From Candidatus Thalassarchaeaceae archaeon (GTDB lineage: Archaea; Thermoplasmatota; Poseidoniia; Poseidoniales; Thalassarchaeaceae), in the NCBI GenBank assembly GCA_029250665.1, contig JAQXEV010000072.1, positions 1 through 44,255 on the forward strand: 44,255 nt of DNA. Direction: 5' to 3'. Made by a program: the position numbers and the translations under genes. How positions within the stretch are numbered: the stretch's first letter is position 1; every line of letters starts with the position of its first letter. The notes under the pieces are model-generated. The model searched no databases. It had not been told where the DNA came from and saw nothing but the letters and a program-made list of their open reading frames with translations. This document shows positions 25,257 through 33,221 of the stretch, piece by piece.

Positions 25257-25260
25257 TCGG

Positions 25261-25269
25261 CTTTATGAA
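25261..25269 (+). promoter_or_regulatory. TATA-like box of fusA
   Basis: CTTTATGAA, centred about 43 nt before the fusA ATG, the same distance as the rps12 TATA box. It implies that fusA has its own promoter within the rps12-rps7-fusA run. Confidence 0.42.
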
Positions 25270-25307
25270 CCAAAGTCAGGTCGCCGGGCCAACCAGAGGT
25301 TGAGAGA

Positions 25308-27572
25308 ATGGGCCGTAAGGAAGACAACATCGCAAGAGCGACCGAAGTCATGCACACCCGAGAGCGAATTCGCAACCTTGCGATTGCTGCTCACATCGAT
25401 CATGGTAAGACTACGCTCTCAGACAATTTGATAGCTGGCGCTGGAATGATGTCTGAGGACCTCGCAGGTAAATCTCGTGTCCTTGATTTCGATGAGCAAG
25501 AGAGCGCTCGCGGTATCACAATCAACGCAGCAAGTGCTTCTATGGTTCACGCTATTCAGGAAGACGATGGTGATGGCAACCTTGTCTGGGAGGACACGGA
25601 AAAAACCAAGCCGAAGACAAATGATTACCTGATTAATCTCATTGATACACCCGGTCACGTCGACTTCGGCGGAGACGTTACTCGAGCTATGCGTGCTGTC
25701 GATGGATGTATCATCCTCGCTTGTGCAGTCGAAGGAACCATGCCTCAGACTGAGACTGTGGTTCGCCAGGCTCTGAAAGAGAAGGTCCGCCCTGTTCTTT
25801 TCATCAACAAGGTTGACCGCTTGATTAACGAATTGCAAATCGATGGACCAGAGATGATGCAGCGTTTTGAAAAGATTATCCTCAAGGTCAACAAACTAAT
25901 CCAAACTTTCGCTCCTCCAGAAGTCGCAAAGGATTGGCAAGTCAGTGTTGCTGCTGGAACTGTTGCATTCGGTTCTGCGTACTACAATTGGGGAATGTCC
26001 ATTCCTTACATGAACAGGACCGGCCTGAACTTCAAAGATATCTTTGAACACTGCGCTAATGACGACCAGAAGGCTCTTTCAAAGAAGGCTCCAGTTCACG
26101 AGGTTCTTCTCGACATGGCTGTCCAACAGCTTCCTTCCCCGATCGTGGCACAGAAGTATCGTATCCCTAACATATGGCAGGGTGATCTTGAGACAATTGA
26201 GGGCAAGGCGATGCTTGAGTGTGATTCCGAAGGACCTCTATCTCTGATGATTACCAAAATTTGGATGGACCCTCACGCAGGGGAGGTTGCAGTCGGCCGA
26301 GTCTATTCAGGCTCTATCAAACACGGAGAATCTCTCTGGGCTATCGGCGGCGCTAAGGCTGAGCGAGTTCAGCAAGTCAGTATGATGGTTGGCAGTGACC
26401 GAATTCAAGTTTCACATGTCAGTGCTGGAAACATCGCCGCAATAACTGGAATTCGTAGTGCTGCAGCCGGTGTAACAATCGCTCGAGAAAAGGATGCTGA
26501 GCCATTTGAGGCAATCCGCCACTACTCTGAACCAGTCGTTACCGTTGCTGTCGAACCGAAGGCGATGAAAGATCTCCCGAAGTTTATCGACGCTTTGCGC
26601 GGATTGGCTAAGGCCGACGCATCTCTACAAGTTTCCACCAATGCTGAGACAGGTGAGGCTTTGCTTGCTGGTATGGGTGAGTTGCACCTTGAAATTACCG
26701 TTTATCGCCTTGAAGAGGAACAGGGAATCAAGGTCAAGGTCAGCGAACCTATTGTTGTTTACCGTGAGTGTATTGAATCGAATAATGACGGCCGAGCATT
26801 TGAGGGCAAGTCTCCTAACCGTCACAACAGATTCTACATCGAGGCTGAGCCTCTCCCAACTGATGTCATCCAAGCTCTACGCGAGGGTCACTTCGGCGAC
26901 GGTACTGTACGCAACAAGGACTCGAAGTCCGTCGGAGACAAGTTCGCTGAATTCGGAATGGAGAAGAATTTGATGCGTAAGATCTACGCAATCAATGGAA
27001 CAAACGTACTCGTCAACGATACAAAGGGTATTCAGAACTTGCACGAGACTCGGGAACTCATCATTGAGGGCTTCAACGAAGTCTGCAAGAAAGGCCCTCT
27101 CGCCGAGGAGCCCCTAATGGGAGTCATGATGCGACTCGTCGACGCAAAGTTGCACGAAGATGCAATTCACCGTGGTCCCGCTCAAACTATCCCAGCTGTT
27201 CGTAACGCCTGTCGTGGTGCACTAATCCGCTCTCGTCCAGTTGTTCTTGAGCCAATGCAGAATATCCGCATTGACGCTCCTAACGACGTCATTGGCGGCG
27301 TTACTCGCGAGGTTACCACACGCCGTGGAGTCATCGAGGACATGCCAGTAGATGGTGGCACAGCCTCAGTCATCGGAAAGATGCCAGTCGCAGAGACATT
27401 CGGATTCTCCAACGATATTCGCGCAGCCAGTCAGGGTCGCGCAGTATGGAACACTGAGAATGCCGGATTTGAGATTTTGCCAATGGCACTTCTTGAGAAG
27501 ACAGTCGGAGAGATCCGTGAGCGCAAGGGCCTGAAGCCTGAGATCCCTGGTGAAGCTTACTACCTCGATTGA
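25308..27572 (+). CDS. fusA: Elongation factor 2
   Basis: Archaeal EF-2, the GTPase that drives translocation. The 754-residue protein has G1 AHIDHGKT (28-35), G2 RGITI, G3 DTPGHVDFG, G4 NKVD and the domain III-V pattern of archaeal/eukaryotic EF-2 with a long insertion after G2. The diphthamide His is His621 in the loop AIHRGPAQTIPAVR. Dph6, the final enzyme of that modification, is encoded at 13878-14636. The gene is 114 nt after rps7, with its own putative TATA box and a palindrome upstream. EF-1 alpha and uS10, which often follow in archaea, are absent here. Confidence 0.97.
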   Translation: MGRKEDNIARATEVMHTRERIRNLAIAAHIDHGKTTLSDNLIAGAGMMSEDLAGKSRVLDFDEQESARGITINAASASMVHAIQEDDGDGNLVWEDTEKTKPKTNDYLINLIDTPGHVDFGGDVTRAMRAVDGCIILACAVEGTMPQTETVVRQALKEKVRPVLFINKVDRLINELQIDGPEMMQRFEKIILKVNKLIQTFAPPEVAKDWQVSVAAGTVAFGSAYYNWGMSIPYMNRTGLNFKDIFEHCANDDQKALSKKAPVHEVLLDMAVQQLPSPIVAQKYRIPNIWQGDLETIEGKAMLECDSEGPLSLMITKIWMDPHAGEVAVGRVYSGSIKHGESLWAIGGAKAERVQQVSMMVGSDRIQVSHVSAGNIAAITGIRSAAAGVTIAREKDAEPFEAIRHYSEPVVTVAVEPKAMKDLPKFIDALRGLAKADASLQVSTNAETGEALLAGMGELHLEITVYRLEEEQGIKVKVSEPIVVYRECIESNNDGRAFEGKSPNRHNRFYIEAEPLPTDVIQALREGHFGDGTVRNKDSKSVGDKFAEFGMEKNLMRKIYAINGTNVLVNDTKGIQNLHETRELIIEGFNEVCKKGPLAEEPLMGVMMRLVDAKLHEDAIHRGPAQTIPAVRNACRGALIRSRPVVLEPMQNIRIDAPNDVIGGVTREVTTRRGVIEDMPVDGGTASVIGKMPVAETFGFSNDIRAASQGRAVWNTENAGFEILPMALLEKTVGEIRERKGLKPEIPGEAYYLD

Positions 27573-27574
27573 TT

Positions 27575-27608
27575 GAGAATACAGTGTACTCTCGGTGAGG
27601 CACTTTTT
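27575..27608 (+). terminator. Candidate fusA terminator region
   Basis: A near-perfect 19-bp palindrome (27575-27593: GAGA, TACA and their complements, with one mismatched pair) begins 3 nt after the fusA stop and is followed by a TTTTT run at 27604-27608. Archaeal termination depends mainly on T tracts, so this convergent gap could end fusA transcription. The palindrome might alternatively bind a protein. Confidence 0.4.
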
Positions 27609-27624
27609 CAATCGACAGATTGTC

Positions 27625-29313
27625 TTAGTTGATTCTAACGAGTTGGAAGTCTGTCATATCTCGCAGAAGTTCAACTGCCGGCGATTCATTTAGAGAATCG
27701 AGGCAGTCGTGAGCGATTTTGTGGTGTTCCATGGCTCTGTCGAGGGCATAGCGAATCGAACCATTCTCTTCTAATTCAGCAACAGCGTTTGCCAATTCTT
27801 CATTCGGGTCTGACTCTGTGCCGAACAATTTGCGAAATGTCGGTAGGTCAGCCCCACTCTCAAGTGCATGGATAGCAATCAGTGTGCGCTTGCCCTGAAC
27901 GATATCAGAGCCAGCCGGCTTACCCAGTGTCTCTGTATCGCTGACCATATCGATATAATCGTCCATAATTTGGAAGCACAGACCCAAATTGAGGCCCCAC
28001 TTAGCCATGTTATCGACGGTCTTACTATCAGCACCAGCCAGAATCGCTCCGGTTTCAGCACAAGTTTCGAACATTGCACTGGTTTTACCTGCGATCATCG
28101 CGATGTATTCATCCTCGGAGACAGTATCACGATCCTCGAATTCGAAATCTTCCTGTTGGCCCTCGGCAACTCGCCTTACCATTTCGCCAATGGTACTGAC
28201 GACGTGGCGAAGTTGTGAGTCTTCGATGTGCTCGCTATCGGCGAGCATCTCGAAGCCTAGGGCAAGCATGGCATCGCCTGCATTAATCGCAGTCGCATCA
28301 TCATAGGCGATGTGCACAGCATCTAATCCGCGGCGTATTGGATCTTGATCCATTATATCGTCATGAACCAAAGTGAAATTGTGTATGATTTCGATACAAG
28401 CTCCTAACGTGTAATGACCTTCATGGCCATTCCCAACAGCATCACCTACGAGGCGTGGCATAATTGCACGCAATCTTTTGCCACCACCGGTGAAAAGGTG
28501 TGACATAGCGCCTCGCAGTCGTTTTTGCTGAATCTTTCTAAGATTCTCCTGAATGACTCCTTCGACGATGTCGCGGTGTTTTCCCAAAGCGGCTAGGACA
28601 TTAGCAGCAGAATCAGAGGGATGCGTCACGGACAATTCCCCACACCTGATTATGTCCGTGCGTGCATTAGAGATTACTTCATCGATGTCTGCATCGCCCC
28701 CATCTAGGTAATTATCGAATATTGCCTCAAACCATGGCGCAACCAATTGGCTCTTCCATCGTCCTTGTCGCGCCATCATTGCTTTCAATCCAGCATCATC
28801 CAACCAATCGATGGCTTGAATCTCATTTCGGTTGAAATCAACTTCACAATCAGCCTTCACAATCATCACGTGATCAATCTCATGTTCGACCCACTCTGCA
28901 TTCCACCGACACTTGTATTCAAATCGGCCAATATGATTGAAATCCCACGAGTCAGTAACTGAGCGAGGGATGCCAAGTTCTTGCTCTAATTTTCGCCGTG
29001 CAGCCTCTTTTACTCCCTCGACCGCATCCCCATTTTCTCCGGCTATGTCCAGAGGATGACTGCAACACGAATTAGCCCAGACTCCTGGAAATGTGATTTT
29101 CTCAGAGGCACGTTGTTGGACAAGAAGACGGCCGTTTGAATCATAAATCAGCACACTGAAAGCACGGTGGCGAATACCCTCTCCAAGATGTGTCTGTAAT
29201 TTGCTTGCCGTATCAATCACAGCATCGTCCTCATCGAGACAGAGGCAAGCCTCTGCCATCATCCCAGCTTGGGATGAGTCGTGCGCGGTGAGTGCGCGGT
29301 CTGAATCAGACAT
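27625..29313 (-). CDS. Fused type 1 isopentenyl-diphosphate isomerase and GGPP synthase
   Basis: A two-domain protein (562 residues from ATG 29313). The N-terminal ~220 residues are a NUDIX-fold IPP isomerase: FPGVWANSCCSHP with the catalytic Cys, EAARRKLEQELGIP as NUDIX helix and WVEHEIDHV with the metal-binding acids. The C-terminal ~320 residues are an E-type prenyl synthase: GGGKRLR, first Asp-rich motif HDDIMD and second motif MDDYID. Five residues before the first motif is Phe, consistent with a C20 product. The fusion would make DMAPP and extend it in one polypeptide for archaeal lipids. The longest frame begins at TTG 29322. Confidence 0.93.
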   Translation of the reverse strand: MSDSDRALTAHDSSQAGMMAEACLCLDEDDAVIDTASKLQTHLGEGIRHRAFSVLIYDSNGRLLVQQRASEKITFPGVWANSCCSHPLDIAGENGDAVEGVKEAARRKLEQELGIPRSVTDSWDFNHIGRFEYKCRWNAEWVEHEIDHVMIVKADCEVDFNRNEIQAIDWLDDAGLKAMMARQGRWKSQLVAPWFEAIFDNYLDGGDADIDEVISNARTDIIRCGELSVTHPSDSAANVLAALGKHRDIVEGVIQENLRKIQQKRLRGAMSHLFTGGGKRLRAIMPRLVGDAVGNGHEGHYTLGACIEIIHNFTLVHDDIMDQDPIRRGLDAVHIAYDDATAINAGDAMLALGFEMLADSEHIEDSQLRHVVSTIGEMVRRVAEGQQEDFEFEDRDTVSEDEYIAMIAGKTSAMFETCAETGAILAGADSKTVDNMAKWGLNLGLCFQIMDDYIDMVSDTETLGKPAGSDIVQGKRTLIAIHALESGADLPTFRKLFGTESDPNEELANAVAELEENGSIRYALDRAMEHHKIAHDCLDSLNESPAVELLRDMTDFQLVRIN

Positions 29314-29332
29314 ATCTCTCAATCCGCTCGGG

Positions 29333-29345
29333 ATGGGAGTCCCAT
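29333..29345. promoter_or_regulatory. Palindrome at the idi-ggps promoter
   Basis: Perfect arms ATGGGA and TCCCAT around a single G. It overlaps the downstream edge of the minus-strand TATA box and covers the likely transcription start, a position suited to repression. Regulatory role inferred. Confidence 0.38.
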
Positions 29346-29350
29346 ATAAT
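29343..29350 (-). promoter_or_regulatory. TATA box of the idi-ggps gene
   Basis: ATTATATG on the minus strand, centred about 34 nt before the ATG at 29313. Its core is the same TTATATG seen upstream of rps12. Confidence 0.45.
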
Positions 29351-29381
29351 CAGAATGGCCAGTAGTGGAAGGTTGATTGTA

Positions 29382-30173
29382 TCAAAGCATGATTCGCGTG
29401 CCGCGAGTAGTACCATCGTCGAGTAATTGTATTACACGGTCGGTTTTCCTTCCATCGAGGAACCAAACGTGTTCGACATTTTGTGCGATCATTGCTGCAC
29501 TCTCAAGTTTGAGGAAAATCCCTCCAGTTACATCTTGAGTAGTATCGTGATCTCCAGAAATTTCATGACTTGGCTTCCAAATTGGGATTAGTTCTGCTGA
29601 GGGGTGAGAAGGTGGTGCACTGAGTAGTCCTTCTGTGTCTCCAAGTAGGAATATACAGTGTGTGATTGATTCTGATTCTTGGGCGATTCGGACCATCAAA
29701 TCGTCTCCAGAGAGGATTCCGAATCGCTTTGGTGGGTCGCAGTCCACTACATCACCAAAGGTGACTGCGACGATATCTGTTGGGCAATTTGTAATTGGCG
29801 TGAGTGAGCCGGTGAAATTAGGTCCAGTTTCACGTGCCCATTGCGAGGGAGGAAGGTTTCGTATCTCGATGTTTTGTTGTTCAAGGGCTTCGCAGAGAAT
29901 TGAATCTAGTTCGAGCATATCTTCTCGAATTGAATCGACTGCGAGGATTTGTTCGGTCAGAATTGCCTCGTCAGCACCTTGAGCGATTCTCCACTTCTTG
30001 GCTTTTAGATGACCAAATGATCCCGCCCCGTGAACTATTGTGAGAGCATGGCCTTGCGAAATGAGTTGATGAGTCAAGTTCGCGAGATTTGTGATGACAT
30101 CGGCGTCGGCTGTCTTCATTGCAGACTTGTCGGTAATCAAGCCGCCTCCGAATTTGATGAGCAGATGAGCCAT
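29382..30173 (-). CDS. ipk: Isopentenyl phosphate kinase
   Basis: Phosphorylates isopentenyl phosphate to IPP with ATP, the closing step of archaeal modified mevalonate pathways. An amino-acid-kinase fold protein of 263 residues from ATG 30173, with LLIKFGGGLITDK at the N-terminus, the substrate His in HGAGSFGH (His55) and GILSGDDLM and DVTGGIFLKLE later, all typical of IPK. A TATA-like GCATAAG on the minus strand near 30208-30215 is 38 nt upstream of this ATG; the longer GTG start at 30191 would be too close. It lies 68 nt upstream of the idi-ggps gene on the same strand, and its product is that enzyme's substrate. Confidence 0.93.
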   Translation of the reverse strand: MAHLLIKFGGGLITDKSAMKTADADVITNLANLTHQLISQGHALTIVHGAGSFGHLKAKKWRIAQGADEAILTEQILAVDSIREDMLELDSILCEALEQQNIEIRNLPPSQWARETGPNFTGSLTPITNCPTDIVAVTFGDVVDCDPPKRFGILSGDDLMVRIAQESESITHCIFLLGDTEGLLSAPPSHPSAELIPIWKPSHEISGDHDTTQDVTGGIFLKLESAAMIAQNVEHVWFLDGRKTDRVIQLLDDGTTRGTRIML

Positions 30174-30186
30174 CTTCGTCAGGCCT

Positions 30187-30196
30187 GCCACGTGGC
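30187..30196. promoter_or_regulatory. 10-bp perfect palindrome near the ipk promoter
   Basis: GCCACGTGGC lies between the ipk TATA-like box and the ipk ATG, near the expected transcription start. Ten perfect bases can occur by chance about once per kilobase, so support is modest. Confidence 0.25.
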
Positions 30197-30207
30197 TCGC
30201 CTCTTTG

Positions 30208-30215
30208 GCTTATGC
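30208..30215 (-). promoter_or_regulatory. TATA-like box of ipk
   Basis: Minus-strand GCATAAGC, centred 38 nt before the preferred ipk ATG at 30173. Confidence 0.38.
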
Positions 30216-30272
30216 GGCTGAGCGATATCTAGGATAGGTCACCTTCATTGCCTTCGGTTGCCTCGCGAATTC

Positions 30273-30596
30273 ATGGCGAGTGATGGAGAACTCGATCGAT
30301 TCCAGCGTTGGTTGCAGAGCCGCTTGGCTGATGCTGAGAATATCGAGTCTAAGACCGACCGCCATCGAACTATGGTACGTTTGCAGAGTGCGATTCAGGA
30401 ATGCATCAATTTCAGGCAATCCCTTGAGGAACATCGGGCCGTCGAGGATCCATTCATTGTACGTGAATCTCCAGTGAGATCGGTCACTGAGGGTGAAGTA
30501 CGCTCTACCGTCAGTGCTGATGGACACTGTTCTTCATGCGATGCTCAAATGGCTGCAGACTTGGAATTCTGTCCGCTTTGCGGTAAATTCGAATGA
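30273..30596 (+). CDS. Small zinc-ribbon protein
   Basis: A 107-residue protein of unknown function from ATG 30273. The first ~60 residues are helical and charged (RFQRWLQSRLADAENIES, VRLQSAIQECINFRQSLEE). The C-terminus is a compact zinc ribbon with C-x2-C and C-x2-C (CSSCDAQMAADLEFCPLCGK), ending two residues later. It is divergent from ipk and convergent with kptA. The zinc ribbon makes this strand far more credible than the overlapping minus-strand frame. Confidence 0.65.
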   Translation: MASDGELDRFQRWLQSRLADAENIESKTDRHRTMVRLQSAIQECINFRQSLEEHRAVEDPFIVRESPVRSVTEGEVRSTVSADGHCSSCDAQMAADLEFCPLCGKFE

Positions 30597-30621
30597 CCTT
30601 AGAAAGGCCAATTGAGTAAAT

Positions 30622-31314
30622 TCACTCTTCTTCTTCTACCCAGCGTGCGCGTGCTAGAACGTACTCAGGGTCGTCATTATCGATGACGCTGATGTATTGT
30701 GCAGGGACATTCTCAGTCAAATAGACTGTAATTCCAGCGTGCCAGATGGTTTCGCCGGCTGCATTCATCTGAGCGGTATCCACTTCGAGGATGGTGGGTA
30801 GGGGGAAGTGCACGTGACCCGCCTCTGCTGCTGAGCGAATCGATGCAGAAAGGTGGACATGAGCGCGACCTCCTGGCGAGATACCTACATCTAGCAGGTT
30901 CTCGGTTTGTTCTGGATCACAAGGGAAGTACAGAGCATCAGGAATGTTATCTGTGGGGAGATCGAGTTCAATTTCCACGGTGTGTCCATAGGTAGCACGG
31001 ATGGTGTTACCACGAATTTCATAGCGGCCCTTTGGGTCAGTTTCGACAATCGCTCGGAAGTGGTGTGGCCGAAGCCAGTGGAATCTCTTACCTCCACTCT
31101 GCTTGAATTGCCGAATGATATCTTTGACATCGATCCAACCGTTGATATCCATTTCAAGGTCGAACTTTTCAGGTGCGTGGCGAAGAACGAGAGCGAGCCT
31201 TCGAGCGAGACTATTACGCTCTCCAGTACGCATTATGAAGCGTCCTTCTGCATTGCATGCAGGGCAAAGATGGTCGTCAGCATAGAAGCCGTGGTTGGTG
31301 CATTCGCGTATCAT
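30622..31314 (-). CDS. kptA: RNA 2'-phosphotransferase
   Basis: KptA/Tpt1 transfers an internal RNA 2'-phosphate to NAD+, giving ADP-ribose 1'',2''-cyclic phosphate. In eukaryotes it completes tRNA splicing; in archaea the role is uncertain. The 230-residue protein has an N-terminal zinc-binding segment with Cys5, His8, Cys17 and Cys20, as in archaeal KptA, then LALVLRHAPEKF (Arg45-His46), the GWIDVKDII helix, IRGNTIRATYGHT and GGRAHVHLS, which carry the conserved Arg-His-Arg-Arg set. Divergent from the thiolase gene. Confidence 0.93.
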   Translation of the reverse strand: MIRECTNHGFYADDHLCPACNAEGRFIMRTGERNSLARRLALVLRHAPEKFDLEMDINGWIDVKDIIRQFKQSGGKRFHWLRPHHFRAIVETDPKGRYEIRGNTIRATYGHTVEIELDLPTDNIPDALYFPCDPEQTENLLDVGISPGGRAHVHLSASIRSAAEAGHVHFPLPTILEVDTAQMNAAGETIWHAGITVYLTENVPAQYISVIDNDDPEYVLARARWVEEEE

Positions 31315-31354
31315 ACGGGCCGGCGAATTGTGACCCTTTCATGAACCCGCCGGT

Positions 31355-31371
31355 CGAGTCCAAATGACTCG
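31355..31371. promoter_or_regulatory. Palindrome between kptA and the thiolase gene
   Basis: Perfect 6-bp arms CGAGTC and GACTCG around CAAAT. It lies 9 nt upstream of the thiolase TATA box and over the expected kptA TATA position on the other strand, so one bound factor could affect both genes. Chance occurrence cannot be excluded. Confidence 0.38.
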
Positions 31372-31379
31372 GGGCTGCG

Positions 31380-31386
31380 CTATACT
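31380..31386 (+). promoter_or_regulatory. TATA-like box of the thiolase gene
   Basis: CTATACT, centred about 39 nt before the GTG start of the thiolase. Confidence 0.42.
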
Positions 31387-31421
31387 CAACGGTTATTGGG
31401 CGAGAGCGCGGCGCTTGGTGC

Positions 31422-32555
31422 GTGAAGGCAGTCATTGTCGATTGGATGCGTTCCCCATTCCATAGGGCACACAAAGGCGCACTCAAGGATGTGCGCCCCG
31501 ATGAGATGGCCGGACAGGTGGCTCGGTCATTGCTTGAGCGCACCGGGATTGCTGGTGATGAAATTGATGATCTCCTCCTCGGTTGCGCATATCCAGAGGG
31601 AGAACAGGGATTCAATGTTGGAAGGCTCGTATCATTCCTCGCAGGATTGCCAGATACCGTCCCTGGTGCTACATTCAATCGTTTGTGCGGCTCTTCGATG
31701 CAAGCAGTCCATGTGGCTGCTGCAAACATTCAGGCTGGCTGGGGAGATTGCTTCCTAGTCGGTGGAATGGAGTCTATGTCACGAGTCAAAAGGGGCGGCT
31801 TCAATTGGTCACCACACCCCGGTTTAGAGGAGACATACCCAGAAGCTTACATCAACATGGGTATGACTGCGGAAAATGTAGCTGAAAAGTATGGGATTTC
31901 GCGGCTGCGCCAGGAGGAGTTCGCTCTGGCCTCACACGAAAAATCTGCTGCTGCACAGCAATCAGGTCACTTCGATAGTGAGTTGTGTGAGATTGTTCAT
32001 GGTGGCGATTCGATAGGTGAGGATGGCTGTATCCGGGCTTCAACCAACCTAGAATCGATGGCGAGTCTACGCCCGGTCTTCAAAGAAGATGGGTCAGTTA
32101 CTGCGGCTACATCCTCCCCACTAACCGATGGGGTTGTTTTCTCGATTATTTGCAGTGAAGAATTTGCACTTTCCCACGGCTTACAACCGATTGCAACCAT
32201 AGTCTCGGCTGCGGTTACAGGGTGTCCTCCTGATTACATGGGATTAGGGCCGATTGCCTCAACTAGCCTCTGTCTTGATCGAGCAGGATGGTCGATAGAC
32301 GACATCGATGTTTTCGAATTGAACGAAGCCTTCTCATCCCAAGGATTGGCTTGCATCGATGAACTTGGAATAGATGCGTCAAAGGTAAATTTCGATGGAG
32401 GAGCAATCTCGATTGGTCATCCACTTGGTGCCTCTGGTGCTCGAATCACTTGCAAAGCCGCTTCACTCTTACAGCGAACCGGCGGTCAGAAGGCTATTGC
32501 AACCATGTGCATTGGTGGCGGAATGGGTATCGCAACCGCCCTTGAGCGGTACTAA
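31422..32555 (+). CDS. Thiolase (acetyl-CoA C-acyltransferase, FadA/AtoB type)
   Basis: The 377-residue enzyme cleaves or forms 3-ketoacyl-CoA. The catalytic nucleophile is Cys89 in NRLCGSSMQ; His333 lies in GGAISIGHPLGASGAR and Cys363 in MCIGGGMG, with FELNEAFSSQ between. Complete His and second-Cys sites mark a true bacterial-type thiolase, not the SCP-x-like archaeal thiolase that pairs with HMG-CoA synthase. It could serve fatty-acid oxidation or acetoacetyl-CoA synthesis. It starts at GTG 31422 with TATA about 39 nt upstream; no beta-oxidation partner is adjacent. Confidence 0.93.
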   Translation: MKAVIVDWMRSPFHRAHKGALKDVRPDEMAGQVARSLLERTGIAGDEIDDLLLGCAYPEGEQGFNVGRLVSFLAGLPDTVPGATFNRLCGSSMQAVHVAAANIQAGWGDCFLVGGMESMSRVKRGGFNWSPHPGLEETYPEAYINMGMTAENVAEKYGISRLRQEEFALASHEKSAAAQQSGHFDSELCEIVHGGDSIGEDGCIRASTNLESMASLRPVFKEDGSVTAATSSPLTDGVVFSIICSEEFALSHGLQPIATIVSAAVTGCPPDYMGLGPIASTSLCLDRAGWSIDDIDVFELNEAFSSQGLACIDELGIDASKVNFDGGAISIGHPLGASGARITCKAASLLQRTGGQKAIATMCIGGGMGIATALERY

Positions 32556-33221
32556 TTATTCCTCTTCATAACTCGTGATGAGCAATCCTTCGCAGTTAGG
32601 ACAGCGGTCTTCGATTGATAATCTCGTAGGGATTACGGCGAGTAAACTGCTACAATGTGGGCAGGAAGCATAGACTTCTTCGCCAGCGAGTTCCGACGAC
32701 GATCCGGAGCCTTGTGAAAACCATTGGACGAACATGGGGTGACGAAGCGTCTTGATTCGCCTATTTGTCGCTCTTCCTAATAGTAGCAGAAGTACTGATT
32801 GTATGAGTAAAATCATTTGATTTGATGCTATTGACAACAACCCTTGAACTACGCCAACTGTCATGAAGAACATTGCCAGTAAACGAAGTATATTCGTGTA
32901 TTTTTGGTCGGAACTTGGGTTTTTTTGACGAAAACCGAATGCGATGACGAGAGTATAAAACACAATTAGACCAGCTATACCGAGGGCAAATCCAGTGAAT
33001 AGAGTGTTTCCGAGATTACCAAATGTGGCCATTATCAATACGAAAATGCCGATATCTAAGAGACCGAAGATGAAGAGATGACGATGAATCGCCGCCAACC
33101 GATTGGGGTCCACGACTGCTCCAATCACCTCGCCTACATCACTCAGTCGGTCGGCGACGCACTCTTGAACAACGGCCGTTTGGATTGAATCGTGACTAAG
33201 GACACTGGTGTTGCTGTTCAC
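32556..33221 (-). CDS. Four-span membrane protein with C-terminal zinc ribbon
   Basis: An unrecognised 221-residue protein. Four hydrophobic segments lie near 49-66, 72-96, 111-129 and 134-149, followed by a cytosolic tail with a zinc ribbon, C-P-H-C at 187-190 and C-P-N-C at 207-210. The frame starts at a GTG at 33221, which overlaps the coaBC start region by 30 nt, so one of the two true starts is probably further in. Its stop directly abuts the thiolase stop. Confidence 0.7.
   Translation of the reverse strand: MNSNTSVLSHDSIQTAVVQECVADRLSDVGEVIGAVVDPNRLAAIHRHLFIFGLLDIGIFVLIMATFGNLGNTLFTGFALGIAGLIVFYTLVIAFGFRQKNPSSDQKYTNILRLLAMFFMTVGVVQGLLSIASNQMILLIQSVLLLLLGRATNRRIKTLRHPMFVQWFSQGSGSSSELAGEEVYASCPHCSSLLAVIPTRLSIEDRCPNCEGLLITSYEEE

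Noticed and set aside
30210-30527. Minus-strand 105-codon frame opposite the small zinc-ribbon gene
   Set aside because: The plus strand encodes a proper C-x2-C/C-x2-C zinc ribbon, while the minus frame shows no domain and overlaps it completely.
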